From positions 2,108,001-2,172,000 of the forward strand of contig NZ_CP101988.1 in assembly GCF_024508335.1 (NCBI RefSeq): a stretch of 64,000 nucleotides of DNA, read 5' to 3'. Shown here one piece after another: positions 46,845 through 56,141 of the stretch. The DNA comes from Cellulomonas chengniuliangii. GTDB taxonomy: Bacteria > Actinomycetota > Actinomycetes > Actinomycetales > Cellulomonadaceae. Below the pieces are notes generated by a model, which searched no databases, was not told where the DNA came from, and was given only the letters and a program-made list of their open reading frames with translations. Made by a program: the position numbers and the translations under genes. Every line of letters starts with the position of its first letter. Positions within the stretch are counted from its first letter, which is position 1.

Positions 46845-47623
46845 CGGAGCGCCTCCCCCGCCGGGAGCCAGGTGGCGACGACGTGCTCGGCGCCGAGCGG
46901 GGCTCCCGATGCGAGCACCTCGGAACTGATCCGCGCGTCCGCGGCGACAGCGCCGAGGAGCACCTGCATCGGCCCCCAGAGGCTGATCGCGAGCCGCTGG
47001 GCCGCCTCAGGCGAGGCCGCGGCGAGGAGCGCGCGCGCCTCCGGCCCTGCATCGGCGATCGCGTCCAGCAGTGCGGCGTCCACGATCGCGGCCTCCGGGT
47101 CCTCCGCGAGCGGGGCGTCAGGCCCGTGCCGTGCGCTGAGCGAGCCCGCGACGACAAGGCCGACCCGGGCCCCGGGCGGCGGGGACTGGGCGAGGCGCCC
47201 GCCGAGGGCGCGGAGCTGGCCGGGGCAGGCCGCGGTCGACGGCGCGTCCGCCTGATCCGGCACGGGCTGTCCGACCTCGACCACCTCGGTGCGCCCCTGC
47301 CAGCCGGCCGCGGCGAGCAGCAGCATCGCGACGCTGGCTCCGGGACCGGCGACGACCGCGTCGTCGCCGTGCGAGGACGAGGGCTGCCAGCCGAGCGCCT
47401 CGTCGGGGATCCCGGCCGCCCGCAGGCTCGGCCGAGCCTGGTCGCCGAGCAGGCGGTCGAGCGGGCCCGGGGCGACCGCCACGACCACGTCGGGAGCCTG
47501 CGCCAGGACCTGGGCGACCGCGGCCAGCGCGGCCTCCCGCACCTCCCCCAGCACCTCGGCCCGGCCAGCGGCCCCGGGGACGAGCAGTGCGGTCTCGGGG
47601 ACCAGGGCGGCGGCGGCGAGCAT
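46841..47623 (-). CDS. Class III extradiol dioxygenase-fold (LigB-like) protein
   Basis: A 260-residue protein of an actinobacterial family annotated as class III extradiol dioxygenase subunit B-like, almost always found next to miaA. It begins LAAAALVPETALLVPG, contains GDDAVVAGPGASVAMLLLAAAGW and VGLVVAGSLSARHGPDAPL, and ends EHVVATWLPAGEALR. The His after SAR fits the LigB metal site but the full metal triad is not clear, so enzyme activity is uncertain. Overlaps miaA by four bases. Confidence 0.78.
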   Translation of the reverse strand: MLAAAALVPETALLVPGAAGRAEVLGEVREAALAAVAQVLAQAPDVVVAVAPGPLDRLLGDQARPSLRAAGIPDEALGWQPSSSHGDDAVVAGPGASVAMLLLAAAGWQGRTEVVEVGQPVPDQADAPSTAACPGQLRALGGRLAQSPPPGARVGLVVAGSLSARHGPDAPLAEDPEAAIVDAALLDAIADAGPEARALLAAASPEAAQRLAISLWGPMQVLLGAVAADARISSEVLASGAPLGAEHVVATWLPAGEALR

Positions 47624-47664
47624 GCCTCGACGGTAGCCGCTCCGGTCGCGTCACTCGGACGAGG

Positions 47665-48243
47665 TCACCAGACCAGGTCACGGATCGACGTGATGCGTTC
47701 GACGTCACTGGGAGGCGAGCCCTGCCCGCTGCGGTCGAGCCACACCCCCCGAAGCCCTGCACGGGCGGAGCCGCGCGCATCGGCCTCGAGGTCGTCGCCC
47801 ACGAACGCGCACGCGGACGCGGGCAGGCCGAGCCGGGCGCAGGCGACCTCGAAGACGCGGCGTCCAGGCTTGCGCTCGCCGACCTCGCTCGAGGCGATGA
47901 GCGTGCGGCCGGCGAGCCCCAGACGGTCGCGCTTGCGCACCTGCTGGTCGAGGTCGCCGTTCGTCACGATCGCGACGGCCACACCCGCCTCGTCGAGGGC
48001 GCCGAGCGTCTCGTGGACATCGTCGAAGACCCGCCACTCCCTCTCGTAGCACTCCAGGTACCGCTCGAACCACCGCCCGCGCTCCTCTTCTCCGCGGAGG
48101 CCGAGCCGCGCGAGGCATCGAACACGCGCATGCGCTGCGCACGCTGCTCCGCGAACGTGAGGCGCCCATCGAGGAACTGCTGGAAGTACTGCGTCTCACA
48201 GGTCGAACAGAACGGCCTCGGTGGCTTGCCCGCCGGCTCGCAT
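47665..48243 (-). pseudogene. Broken HAD-family hydrolase gene
   Basis: Three pieces of one HAD hydrolase are spread over different frames. From the ATG at 48243 the frame reads MRAGGQATEAVLFDL and then a TGA (48196-48198), exactly where motif I (DLDxT) should continue. A second frame directly after it carries ETQYFQQFLDGRLTFAEQRAQ, a cap-domain segment normally some 50 residues later, so a deletion with frameshift is indicated. Around 48105-48120 the reading frame shifts again and continues LARLGLRGEEERGRW, RYLECYEREWRVFDDVHETL, VAIVTNGD (motif II), GERKPGRRVF (motif III Lys) and VGDDLEADARGS (motif IV) to 47665. Loss of motif I makes it nonfunctional. Confidence 0.8.
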
Positions 48244-48255
48244 CCGCGAACGACG

Positions 48256-48762
48256 TCAGGCGCTCGGCGTGGTCGCGTGCCCGGCGAGCTGTGCGCGGGA
48301 CTCGGCCACCGCCTGCGGGTACAGCGAGTCGAGGTGCGCGAAGAACTGCAGCGCGGTGCTGATGCCGCACGCCATGTGCAACTCGAGCTGGCCGTCGGTG
48401 ACACCGTGCTCGTAGTCGACGGTGTGCTCGGAGTACACGCCAAGCCGCTCGCCCTCGTCTCGCACGTAGACCTTGGGCCACAGCTTGTCGAGGTTCCAGG
48501 CGTTGACCTCAGCGGTGAGCGCGTCGACCTCGCTCGGCGGGACGTCGCGGCTCCAGCGTCCGCGGACCTGCAGGTACTCGGAGTCGCGCCCGAGCAGGAA
48601 GAAGTAGAAGGCGTGGTCATCCCATCGGCCACCGATGTCCCCGTCGTCGTCGACGCCGTAGGTGAAGCCCTGCGCCTCGAGTCGCTCGATGATGCGCTGG
48701 TGGCTCAACGGTGCGAGCTCGGATGCCGTGGCATCCGCGTCCGGCCTGCTGAAGAAACCCAT
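48256..48762 (-). CDS. YbjN domain protein 1
   Basis: A 168-residue protein with the YbjN (type III secretion chaperone-like) fold: RIIERLEAQGFTYGVDDDGD, HAFYFFLLGRDSEYLQVRG, NLDKLWPKVYVRD and VYSEHTVDYEHGVTDGQL. No catalytic residues are known in the family; roles in stress or motility regulation have been proposed in enterobacteria. ATG at 48762 parallels the MGFF start of the divergent paralogue; an ATG five codons upstream is an alternative. Its 3' end is 12 bases from the start of the HAD remnant. Confidence 0.85.
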   Translation of the reverse strand: MGFFSRPDADATASELAPLSHQRIIERLEAQGFTYGVDDDGDIGGRWDDHAFYFFLLGRDSEYLQVRGRWSRDVPPSEVDALTAEVNAWNLDKLWPKVYVRDEGERLGVYSEHTVDYEHGVTDGQLELHMACGISTALQFFAHLDSLYPQAVAESRAQLAGHATTPSA

Positions 48763-48912
48763 GACAAACGACCTCATGTCTCGTGAATCGCGCGGGGGTA
48801 GCGCTGCCGCCCGAGGGTAGCCCGAACCCGCGGCCGAGGTCATTCCCAACGTTCGCGCGCGTCGCCACGTCGGTTGGCAGACCACCAGGCGAGCACGAGT
48901 AGGGTTTCGGCC

Positions 48913-49509
48913 ATGGGTTTCTTCCGGGACCGTCGGCTGAGCCGGTGGCTCGGGCTACCGCCGGAGAGCGGCCGGCGCGCGCCCGATGACGGCGCCGATG
49001 GCGTAGACGAGCATGACGAGCTCCACCAGCAGGTCACAGGCCTCCTCGCACGCGAGCTGGGCGCACAGGTCGTCGACACCCCCCGCCCGGTGACGACCGA
49101 GCGCATCGCGCAGTGGTTCGCACGCAACGACTTCAGCTACTTCGTGGACAGCGATGGCGACCTGGGCGGGCTGTGGCGCGGAAGGCTGTTCTACTTCTTC
49201 CTGTTCGGCGAGGAGTCCGAGATCTTGCAGGTCCGGGGCCAGTGGAACCGCGAGGTGACGATCGAGCGGCTCGAAGAGGTGCTCGACGCGTGCAACGAGT
49301 GGAACGCCGACCGCATCTGGCCCAAGGCGTACGTGCGGGTGCGGGACAACGGGATGATCCACGTCATCACCGAGGTGGCCACCGACCTGGAGCACGGGGT
49401 CACTGACGACCAGCTGAACCAGCTGCTGTTCTGCGGCCTGAGCACCGGCAGCATGTTCTTCGACGCGATCGACGAGCTCTACCCCGATCCCGCCGGGATC
49501 GCCCCGTGA
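48913..49509 (+). CDS. YbjN domain protein 2
   Basis: A 198-residue paralogue, divergent from the first. After MGFFRDRRLSRWLGL and an acidic linker it has RIAQWFARNDFSYFVDSDGD, GRLFYFFLFGEESEILQVRG, NADRIWPKAYVRV and TEVATDLEHGVTDDQLNQL, aligning with the other two copies throughout. Its stop overlaps the next gene by four bases. Function unknown. Confidence 0.87.
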   Translation: MGFFRDRRLSRWLGLPPESGRRAPDDGADGVDEHDELHQQVTGLLARELGAQVVDTPRPVTTERIAQWFARNDFSYFVDSDGDLGGLWRGRLFYFFLFGEESEILQVRGQWNREVTIERLEEVLDACNEWNADRIWPKAYVRVRDNGMIHVITEVATDLEHGVTDDQLNQLLFCGLSTGSMFFDAIDELYPDPAGIAP

Positions 49510-50039
49510 GCGCCCGCCCGCTCGGCGCGTGGATCTCGCGGATGCTGGGGACCCGCTCGCCCGCGAAGAGCACCACGCCCCGGTCCGGCTCCCCGATCCC
49601 CACGCCGCTGACGCGCGCCCGCATCGGCGACTACCTGCGCGGCCGCGGCTACCAGTTCCTCGTGGACGACGACGGCGACCTGACCGGCACCTGGGACGGC
49701 AACCGCTTCTGGTTCCTGCTGCTCGGCGAGCACGAGGAGATCCTGCAGGTGCGCGGCCGGTGGCAGCGGCAGTTGCCGCTCGAGCGGCGGCAGGCAGTCG
49801 CCCTAGCGGTCAACGATTGGAACCGCGAGCGCATCTGGCCGAAGGTCTACGTCCGCGAGGAGGAGGGCCTGCTCGCGTTGTACAGCGAGGTCTCGGCCGA
49901 CCTGGAGCAGGGCGCCACGGATCTGCAGATCGCCCAGCTGGTCGCGTGCGGGCTCGGCACCGGGGTGCAGATGTTCTCGGCGTTGGAAGGGCTCATCCCG
50001 AGCGACGACGCGCCTCCGCCCGGGGTGCCGGACAACTGA
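49506..50039 (+). CDS. YbjN domain protein 3
   Basis: A 177-residue paralogue translated from a GTG that overlaps the previous stop (GTGA). Core motifs are RIGDYLRGRGYQFLVDDDGD, NRFWFLLLGEHEEILQVRG, NRERIWPKVYVREE and SEVSADLEQGATDLQIAQL. The first 30 residues are basic and Ser/Pro-rich. The coupled pair suggests that products 2 and 3 act together, perhaps as a heteromer. Confidence 0.87.
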   Translation: MSARPLGAWISRMLGTRSPAKSTTPRSGSPIPTPLTRARIGDYLRGRGYQFLVDDDGDLTGTWDGNRFWFLLLGEHEEILQVRGRWQRQLPLERRQAVALAVNDWNRERIWPKVYVREEEGLLALYSEVSADLEQGATDLQIAQLVACGLGTGVQMFSALEGLIPSDDAPPPGVPDN

Positions 50040-50058
50040 CTGCGGGACCCGCGGTCAG
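50036..50058. terminator. Hairpin overlapping two convergent stop codons
   Basis: CTGACTGCG (50036-50044) pairs with CGCGGTCAG (50050-50058) with one G-T pair around GGACC. It contains the stop of YbjN gene 3 and the stop of miaB (50055-50057), so one element can end both transcripts. Confidence 0.55.
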
Positions 50059-51650
50059 TGAGCGGGGCGGCCCAGCGTCGGCAGCCCGAGCACCACAGGC
50101 CCTGTCGGCCCGGACGCCCCCGTGCCGCACCCGCCCGCGGCGGCCGCGTCGCCGGCGCCGTGGTCGCCGCCTGCCGTGCGAGACGCCCAGGCGTCTCCCG
50201 CCCGGGTCCGCCGCACGGCGAACGCAGGGACGGGGTCCAGCGCCGAGTCGGCGACGAGGTGGTACGGCGCCGCCCGGGTGACCGTCACGGTGACCAGGTC
50301 GCCCGGCCGCGGCTGGTGCTCCTCGGCGAGCCCGGCGGGGAGCGCCAGGTGCACCAGACGGTTATCCGCGGCGCGGCCGGTCACGCGGTGCGTGGCGCCG
50401 TCCTTGCGCCCCTCCCCCTCGGCGACGAGCACCTCGACGGTCCGTCCCACCTGCGCGCGGCTCTCCTCGAGGGCGATGCGGTCCTGCAGGTCGGTGAGGC
50501 GCTGGTAACGCTCCTGGACGACCTCCTTGGGCAGCTGGTCGGGCAGGTCGGCGGCCGGCGTGCCAGGACGCTGGGAGTACTGGAACGTGAAGGCGGACGC
50601 GAACCGGGAGGCCTCGACCACGCGCAGGGTCTCCGCGAAGTCCTCCTCGGTCTCCCCCGGGAAGCCGACGATGATGTCGGTGGTGATCGCCGCGTCGGGC
50701 ATCGCGGCCCGCACTCGGTCGAGGATGCCGAGGAACTTCTCGGAGCGGTACGAGCGGCGCATCGCGCGCAGGATCCGGTCCGATCCGGACTGCAGCGGCA
50801 TGTGCAGCTGCGGCATGACCGTCGGGGTCTCGGCCATCGCCGCGATCACGTCGTCGGTGAACGCGGCGGGGTGAGGCGACGTGAAGCGCAGGCGCTCAAG
50901 GCCCTCGATGGCGCCGGCCGCGCGGAGCAGCTTGCCGAAGGCGCCGCGATCGCCGAACTCGACGCCGTAAGAGTTCACATTCTGGCCAAGCAGGGTGACC
51001 TCGATCGCGCCCTGGCCGACCAGGGCGCCGACCTCGGCGAGGATCTCGCCCGGGCGACGGTCCCGCTCCTTGCCGCGCAGGTGCGGCACGATGCAGAAGG
51101 TGCAGGTGTTGTTGCAGCCGACGCTGATCGACACCCAGCCCGCGTACACCGACTCGCGCCGGGTCGGGAGCGTCGAGGGGAAGACCTGCAGCGACTCGGC
51201 GATCTCCACCTCGGCGCGCTGGTTGTGCCGTGCCCGCTCCAGGAGCACCGGGAGCGCGTCGAGGTTGTGGGTGCCGAACACGACGTCCACCCACGGCGCA
51301 CGCTCGACGATGCCAGCGCGGTCCTTCTGCGCCAGGCAGCCGCCCACGGCGATCTGCATGCCCGGCCGCGAGCGCTTGGCGCCAGCCAGCCGCCCCAGGT
51401 TGCCGTACAGCTTGTCCGCGGCGTTCTCACGCACCGCGCACGTGTTGATGACGATGATGTCGGCGGCCTCCTCGGCCGCGTCCTGCGGACTGGCGGCCAC
51501 GTAGCCGGCCTGCTCGAGCATGCCGGCCATGTGCTCGGAGTCATGGACGTTCATCTGGCAGCCGAGCGTCTTGACGAGATACGTGCGGCGCGCGCCGGTG
51601 TCGGCGTCGGCAGCGGCAGCGGCGGTGCGAGGGGGCGTGGTCGTGGACAT
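50055..51650 (-). CDS. miaB: tRNA-2-methylthio-N6-dimethylallyladenosine synthase MiaB
   Basis: Radical SAM methylthiotransferase that converts i6A37 to ms2i6A37 in tRNA. The 531-residue product has the UPF0004 domain with cluster cysteines 31, 71 and 105 ([25 protein letters not shown]), the radical SAM Cys179-x3-Cys183-x2-Cys186 (GCNNTCTFC) and a C-terminal TRAM domain. A Gly/Ala-rich tail of about 50 residues follows. ATG at 51650 is preceded by TTGAGGGTG. It is separated from the miaA operon by the YbjN cluster and HAD remnant. Confidence 0.95.
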   Translation of the reverse strand: MSTTTPPRTAAAAADADTGARRTYLVKTLGCQMNVHDSEHMAGMLEQAGYVAASPQDAAEEAADIIVINTCAVRENAADKLYGNLGRLAGAKRSRPGMQIAVGGCLAQKDRAGIVERAPWVDVVFGTHNLDALPVLLERARHNQRAEVEIAESLQVFPSTLPTRRESVYAGWVSISVGCNNTCTFCIVPHLRGKERDRRPGEILAEVGALVGQGAIEVTLLGQNVNSYGVEFGDRGAFGKLLRAAGAIEGLERLRFTSPHPAAFTDDVIAAMAETPTVMPQLHMPLQSGSDRILRAMRRSYRSEKFLGILDRVRAAMPDAAITTDIIVGFPGETEEDFAETLRVVEASRFASAFTFQYSQRPGTPAADLPDQLPKEVVQERYQRLTDLQDRIALEESRAQVGRTVEVLVAEGEGRKDGATHRVTGRAADNRLVHLALPAGLAEEHQPRPGDLVTVTVTRAAPYHLVADSALDPVPAFAVRRTRAGDAWASRTAGGDHGAGDAAAAGGCGTGASGPTGPVVLGLPTLGRPAH

Positions 51651-51788
51651 CACCCTCAAGGGTAAGGCGCGGCCACGCGGCGACCGCGTCACCTGCGGCG
51701 TCGCATCCCCCAGTCAGATGTCCAGAACGTTGCCAGGACGTGACCTATACCGGTAGCACTCGCAACATAAGCCCCCTAAGTTCGTCGA

Positions 51789-52598
51789 ATGGCAGAGGAA
51801 ACCCCAGTCGACGCTGCACCAGGCACACCCGGCAATCCCCCGGACGCGTCCCGCCCCATCGGCGACCCGCTGGTGGTGCTCACCGGCGTCGACAAGCACT
51901 TCGGCGACCTCCACGTGCTGCAGGGCATCGACCTCACAGTCAGCCGAGGCGAGGTGGTCGTCGTCATCGGACCGTCGGGCTCCGGCAAGTCGACGCTGTG
52001 CCGCACGATCAACCGGCTCGAGACGATCGACTCCGGGACCATCACGATCGACGGGGCCCCCCTGCCCGAGGAGGGCCGCGAGCTCGCCCGGCTGCGCGCG
52101 GACGTCGGGATGGTGTTCCAGTCGTTCAACCTCTTCGCCCACAAGACCGTCCTGGAGAACGTCACGCTGGGCCCGATCAAGGCGAAGGGCACGAAGCCCG
52201 CCCAGGCCCGCGAGCAGGCCATGGCGCTGCTCGAGCGGGTCGGAGTGGCGAACCAGGCCGACAAGCTGCCCGCGCAGCTGTCCGGCGGGCAGCAGCAGCG
52301 CGTCGCCATCGCGCGGGCCCTCGCGATGAGCCCCAAGGTCATGCTCTTCGACGAGCCGACCTCGGCGCTCGACCCCGAGATGATCAACGAGGTCCTCGAC
52401 GTCATGGTCTCCCTGGCCCGCGAGGGGATGACGATGATCGTCGTCACCCACGAGATGGGCTTCGCGCGGAAGGCCGCGCACCGCGTGGTGTTCATGGACG
52501 GCGGCCAGATCGTCGAGGAGGCCACCCCCGAGACCTTCTTCACCGCGCCCCGCTCCGACCGCGCCCGTGACTTCCTGTCGAAGATCCTCACCCACTAA
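51789..52598 (+). CDS. gluA: Glutamate-type ABC importer ATPase GluA
   Basis: ATP-binding subunit of a polar amino-acid importer. The 269-residue product shows Walker [10 protein letters not shown] (61-69), Q-loop [17 protein letters not shown], signature [15 protein letters not shown], Walker [13 protein letters not shown] and switch His in VTHEMGF. It starts a four-gene gluABCD-like operon. The ATG has no clear ribosome site. A TTGCCA (51730-51735) and TAGCAC (51754-51759) 18 bases apart are a weak promoter candidate. Glutamate specificity is inferred from gene order and subunit types. Confidence 0.92.
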   Translation: MAEETPVDAAPGTPGNPPDASRPIGDPLVVLTGVDKHFGDLHVLQGIDLTVSRGEVVVVIGPSGSGKSTLCRTINRLETIDSGTITIDGAPLPEEGRELARLRADVGMVFQSFNLFAHKTVLENVTLGPIKAKGTKPAQAREQAMALLERVGVANQADKLPAQLSGGQQQRVAIARALAMSPKVMLFDEPTSALDPEMINEVLDVMVSLAREGMTMIVVTHEMGFARKAAHRVVFMDGGQIVEEATPETFFTAPRSDRARDFLSKILTH

Positions 52599-52650
52599 CC
52601 CCCCGCACAGACCCTCACGACCCCGTGGTGCCACGCAACGAGAGGAACGA

Positions 52651-53502
52651 ATGATGCGCAGACGACCCCTGGGGGTGGCGGCGATCGCCGCGACCGCCCT
52701 CCTGCTCACCGCTTGCGGTGGGAGCGACGACAACTCGGGCGACTCGGCCTCCGAGAGCGCCGGTGGCGGCGGCACAGTCCGGATCGGCATCAAGTTCGAC
52801 CAGCCCGGCCTTGGATTCAAGGAGGGCAACGAGTACTCCGGCTTCGACGTCGATGTGGCCCGCAACGTCGCGGAGGCGCTCGGCTACTCGGAGGACCAGA
52901 TCACCTGGGTCGAGGCGCCCTCCGCCCAGCGCGAGAACCTCCTGTCCACCGGCCAGGTCGACATGATCTTCGCGACGTACTCGATCACGGACTCCCGCAA
53001 GGAGACTGTCGCGTTCGCCGGCCCGTACTTCGTCGCCGGGCAGGACCTGCTCGTCGCGGCCGACGACGACTCGATCAACGGGCCCGAGGACCTCGAGGGC
53101 AAGAACCTGTGCTCGGTGACCGGGTCCACGTCGGCCCAGCGCATCAAGGACACCTACGCCGCGGGCGTGAACCTGCTCGAGCAGCCCGGGTACGCCGAGT
53201 GCGTCACAGCCCTCACCTCCGGGGCGGTCGACGCGGTCACCACCGACGACATCATCCTGGCGGGCCTGGCCTCCCAGCCCAGCAACGTCGGCAAGGTCAA
53301 GGTGGTGGGCAACCCGTTCTCCGAGGAGAACTACGGCGTGGGCCTCCCCCAGGACAACACCACCTGCCAGCAGGTCAACGACGCGATCACCGCGATGATC
53401 GAGGACGGCACCTGGCAGGAGCTGCTCGACGCGAACGTCGGCGAGTCCGGCTACAAGGCCAACGAGGAGCTGAACCCGCCGGAGGTCCAGGCCTGCGCCT
53501 GA
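52651..53502 (+). CDS. gluB: Amino-acid-binding lipoprotein GluB
   Basis: Solute-binding protein of the importer, anchored outside the membrane. The 283-residue precursor has a lipoprotein signal (MMRRRPLGVAAIAATALLL, lipobox LTAC with Cys22), a Ser/Gly linker and the family 3 binding fold (VRIGIKFDQPGLG, NEYSGFDVDVARNVAEALGY, MIFATYSITDSRKETVAFAG). Two cysteines (NLCSVTG, YAECVTAL) are placed as in GluB homologues. ATG at 52651 is preceded by GAGAGGAACGA. Confidence 0.92.
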   Translation: MMRRRPLGVAAIAATALLLTACGGSDDNSGDSASESAGGGGTVRIGIKFDQPGLGFKEGNEYSGFDVDVARNVAEALGYSEDQITWVEAPSAQRENLLSTGQVDMIFATYSITDSRKETVAFAGPYFVAGQDLLVAADDDSINGPEDLEGKNLCSVTGSTSAQRIKDTYAAGVNLLEQPGYAECVTALTSGAVDAVTTDDIILAGLASQPSNVGKVKVVGNPFSEENYGVGLPQDNTTCQQVNDAITAMIEDGTWQELLDANVGESGYKANEELNPPEVQACA

Positions 53503-53572
53503 CCTTCCGCATCCCGGTGGTGGGGACGTCCGCTCCGGTCGTCCCCACCACCGTCCATCACGCACCGAGGAG

Positions 53573-54271
53573 GTGAGTTCGCTGGACGGCGACTACCTGT
53601 CCCAGTTCCTGTCACTGTTCTCCCAGTTCGACGTCCCCGCGGCGTTCTGGGTCAACATCAAGCTCACCTTCTTCGCCGCGATCATCGCGCTGGTGATCGG
53701 CACCGTGCTCGCCGTCATGCGGATCTCGCCGCTGCCGAGCCTGCGCTGGGCGGGCAGCACGTACGTCAACCTGCTCCGCAACACACCGCTGACCATCATC
53801 ATCGTGTTCTGCGTCCTGGGGCTCTGGAGCCAGCTCGGGGTCACGCTCTCCAGCGACTTCAACGAGAACTTCTTCCGGCTGGCGGTGCTCGGCCTGGCCG
53901 TCTACCACGCGGCCTTCGTGTGCGAGGCGCTCCGCTCGGGGGTCAACACCGTGCCCATCGGCCAGGCCGAGGCCGCGCGTGCCATCGGGCTCGGGTTCCT
54001 GCCGACCGCGCGGCTGATCATCCTGCCGCAGGCCTTCCGGGGCGCCGTCGCCCCGCTGGGCAACACCCTGATCGCCCTCGCGAAGAACTCCACCGTCGCC
54101 GCGGCCGGCTCTGTCGCCGAGGCCTCGGGCCTCATGAAGACGATGATCGAGTTCCGCCCGGACGTCATCTTCGCGATCTTCTTCACGTTCGCCCTGGGGT
54201 TCGTCATCATCGTCATCCCGATCGGCCTGGCCACCACCTCCCTCTCGCGCCGACTGGCGGTGACCCGATGA
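53573..54271 (+). CDS. gluC: Glutamate-type ABC importer permease GluC
   Basis: Membrane permease with about five helices, 232 residues. It contains the HisM-type TM1 (FWVNIKLTFFAAIIALVIG), TYVNLLRNTPLTIII and the EAA loop GQAEAARAIGLGFLPTARLI that contacts the ATPase. The GTG at 53573 is directly abutted by GAGGAG with almost no spacing; a CTG at 53582 is eight bases from that ribosome site and may be the true start. Stop overlaps the next ATG. Confidence 0.9.
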   Translation: MSSLDGDYLSQFLSLFSQFDVPAAFWVNIKLTFFAAIIALVIGTVLAVMRISPLPSLRWAGSTYVNLLRNTPLTIIIVFCVLGLWSQLGVTLSSDFNENFFRLAVLGLAVYHAAFVCEALRSGVNTVPIGQAEAARAIGLGFLPTARLIILPQAFRGAVAPLGNTLIALAKNSTVAAAGSVAEASGLMKTMIEFRPDVIFAIFFTFALGFVIIVIPIGLATTSLSRRLAVTR

Positions 54272-55152
54272 CCAGCCAGAGCGTGCTGTTCGACGCCCCC
54301 GGCCCCAAGGCCCGCCGCCGCATGATGTGGCTGAACATCGTGTTCGGGCTCGTCGTGGCGGGGATCGCGGTGCTGGTCCTGGCCCAGCTCGGCGCCAAGG
54401 GCCAGCTCGCGGCCGACCTGTGGACCCCGTTCCTGCAGTGGAGCGCCTGGGAGAACTTCCTCATCCCCGGGCTGATCAACACGCTGCGCGCGGCGGGGCT
54501 GGCGATCATCGGCTCCGCGGTGTTCGGGCTGCTCTTCGGGCTCGGGCGCCTGTCGCAGTCGCGGATCATCCGGACCCTGTCCGGGATCGTCGTCGAGTTC
54601 TTCCGCGCCGTGCCCGTGCTGCTCATGATGATCTTCATCTGGCTAGGGCTGTCCCAGGTGAACATCACCATGCTGCGGCCCAGCGAGTACCCGCTCGTGG
54701 CCGTGGTGGCAGCACTCATCCTCTACAACGGCTCCGTCTTCGCCGAGCTCGTCCGCTCCGGCGTGTACAGCCTGCCGCGCGGCCAACGCGAGGCCGCCCT
54801 CGCCGTCGGGCTCACCCGCCCCCAGTCGCTGCGCTCCGTCGAGGTCCCCCAGGCCCTCATCGCGATGCTCCCGGCCCTGGTCAGCCAGCTCGTCGTCATC
54901 CTCAAAGACACCGCGCTCGGCTACATCATCACCTACCGCGAACTGCTCCAAGAGGCCCGCGGGCTCGGCAACGCCAACGGCAACATCCTCCAAGCGCTGG
55001 CCGTCGCCGCCGTCATCTTCATCGTCATCAACTACGCGCTGACCAAGCTCGCGCCATGGGTCGGCCAGCGGCTCGGACGGCGGACCAGCGGGCGGACGAA
55101 GGCTGAGGCGCCGAGCCTTATCGCGGCGACGAAGGGGGCGCCGACGCGGTGA
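54268..55152 (+). CDS. gluD: Glutamate-type ABC importer permease GluD
   Basis: Second permease, 294 residues. A cytoplasmic N-terminus of about 22 residues precedes TM1 (WLNIVFGLVVAGIAVLVLAQ), then NTLRAAGLAIIGSAVFGLLF, VVEFFRAVPVLLMMIFIW and the EAA loop GQREAALAVGLTRPQSLRS; the last helix is followed by a basic tail. ATG overlaps the gluC stop (ATGA). It completes the operon; a hairpin follows at 55157-55186. Confidence 0.92.
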   Translation: MTSQSVLFDAPGPKARRRMMWLNIVFGLVVAGIAVLVLAQLGAKGQLAADLWTPFLQWSAWENFLIPGLINTLRAAGLAIIGSAVFGLLFGLGRLSQSRIIRTLSGIVVEFFRAVPVLLMMIFIWLGLSQVNITMLRPSEYPLVAVVAALILYNGSVFAELVRSGVYSLPRGQREAALAVGLTRPQSLRSVEVPQALIAMLPALVSQLVVILKDTALGYIITYRELLQEARGLGNANGNILQALAVAAVIFIVINYALTKLAPWVGQRLGRRTSGRTKAEAPSLIAATKGAPTR

Positions 55153-55156
55153 GGCA

Positions 55157-55186
55157 CGGCGCTCGGCGACCTCGGGCGCCGAGCCG
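55157..55186. terminator. Imperfect terminator hairpin after gluD
   Basis: TCGGCG (55163-55168) pairs with CGCCGA (55177-55182), extended by CGGC (55157-55160) with GCCG (55183-55186) across a two-base bulge. It lies between the convergent gluD and SDR genes. Confidence 0.5.
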
Positions 55187-55194
55187 CTGACGGA

Positions 55195-56007
55195 TCAGCG
55201 GGAGAATCCTCCCTCGGAGTCGATGGTCTGCCCGCACACCCACTGGGCCTGGTCGGACAGCAGCCACAGCACCAGGTTCGCCGCGTCGTCGGGACGACCC
55301 CACCGCCCCTGCGGCATCCGTTCGCGCACCCAGCGCTCCCCTGCCTCGTCGGCCCATCCGGTGTCCGTGGGGCCGGGATTCACGCAGTTGACGGTGATCA
55401 GGCGGGGCGCCAGGTGCGCCGCGAGGCTGGCCGTCATCTGCTGGATGGCGCCCTTGGAGAGGACGTACGGGAGCTCTGCCGGCATCCCACCCCGGTGCTG
55501 CCCCGAGGTGAAGAGCACCACCCTGCCGCCTGGCCGCCCGTCATGCTGAGCGGCGAACTCCTTGACGAGCAACGCGGTGGCTCGGGCGTTCACAGCGAAG
55601 GACAGGTCGAGCTCGGCTGCGTCGATCGTCTCGAGAGTGCCGGCCATCCCGCGTGCGTGGTTCGCCACCACCCCGTCGACGTGGCCGTGCGCGCTGACCG
55701 CCTGCTGCATCACCTGTGCTGGCGCGAGGGGATCGGCGAAGTCCGCGGCGATCTGGGTGACCGTCGCTCCCATCGCCTCGCACTCCGCGGCGATCGAGGC
55801 GGGCCCTTCTGAGTCCTCTCCCCATGGCTGACCGGCATCGTGCGGCGACCACGACTGCAGCACCAGGTCTGCCCCGGCTGCCGCGAGCTGGCGCGCGATC
55901 CCGGCGCCGATGCCCACCCGCCGCGACGCGCCGGTCACCAGGTACACCCGTCCACGGAAGTCGAACGACGCCGTGCCGGCGGCGGTGGGCGTGGTTGTCC
56001 GTGTCAT
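55195..56007 (-). CDS. SDR-family oxidoreductase
   Basis: A 270-residue short-chain dehydrogenase/reductase. The dinucleotide motif is TGASRRVGIGAGIA, with an insertion relative to TGxxxGIG. The loop GVVANHARG replaces the usual NNAG, the catalytic Ser is in LFTSGQHRGG and Tyr-x3-Lys is YVLSK. NPGPTDTGW follows. The motif set resembles FabG-like 3-oxoacyl reductases of unknown substrate. ATG at 56007 follows GAGGTGCTGCGAC. Confidence 0.88.
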   Translation of the reverse strand: MTRTTTPTAAGTASFDFRGRVYLVTGASRRVGIGAGIARQLAAAGADLVLQSWSPHDAGQPWGEDSEGPASIAAECEAMGATVTQIAADFADPLAPAQVMQQAVSAHGHVDGVVANHARGMAGTLETIDAAELDLSFAVNARATALLVKEFAAQHDGRPGGRVVLFTSGQHRGGMPAELPYVLSKGAIQQMTASLAAHLAPRLITVNCVNPGPTDTGWADEAGERWVRERMPQGRWGRPDDAANLVLWLLSDQAQWVCGQTIDSEGGFSR

Positions 56008-56141
56008 GTCGCAGCACCTCAGGGTCGCGCGGTTGGGTCCGGGCAGATGATGCCCTGCGCACACGCGCCGACGCCATGAGATTCACGAGTCGGCTCACCC
56101 GCCCAGCGGCCGTGCGACGGCTCGCGTGGGCGCGCTGCCGC

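Noticed and set aside
48100-48243. Programmed frameshifting to express the HAD protein
   Set aside because: No slippery sequence is present, and about 50 residues between motif I and the cap domain are missing, which frameshifting cannot restore.
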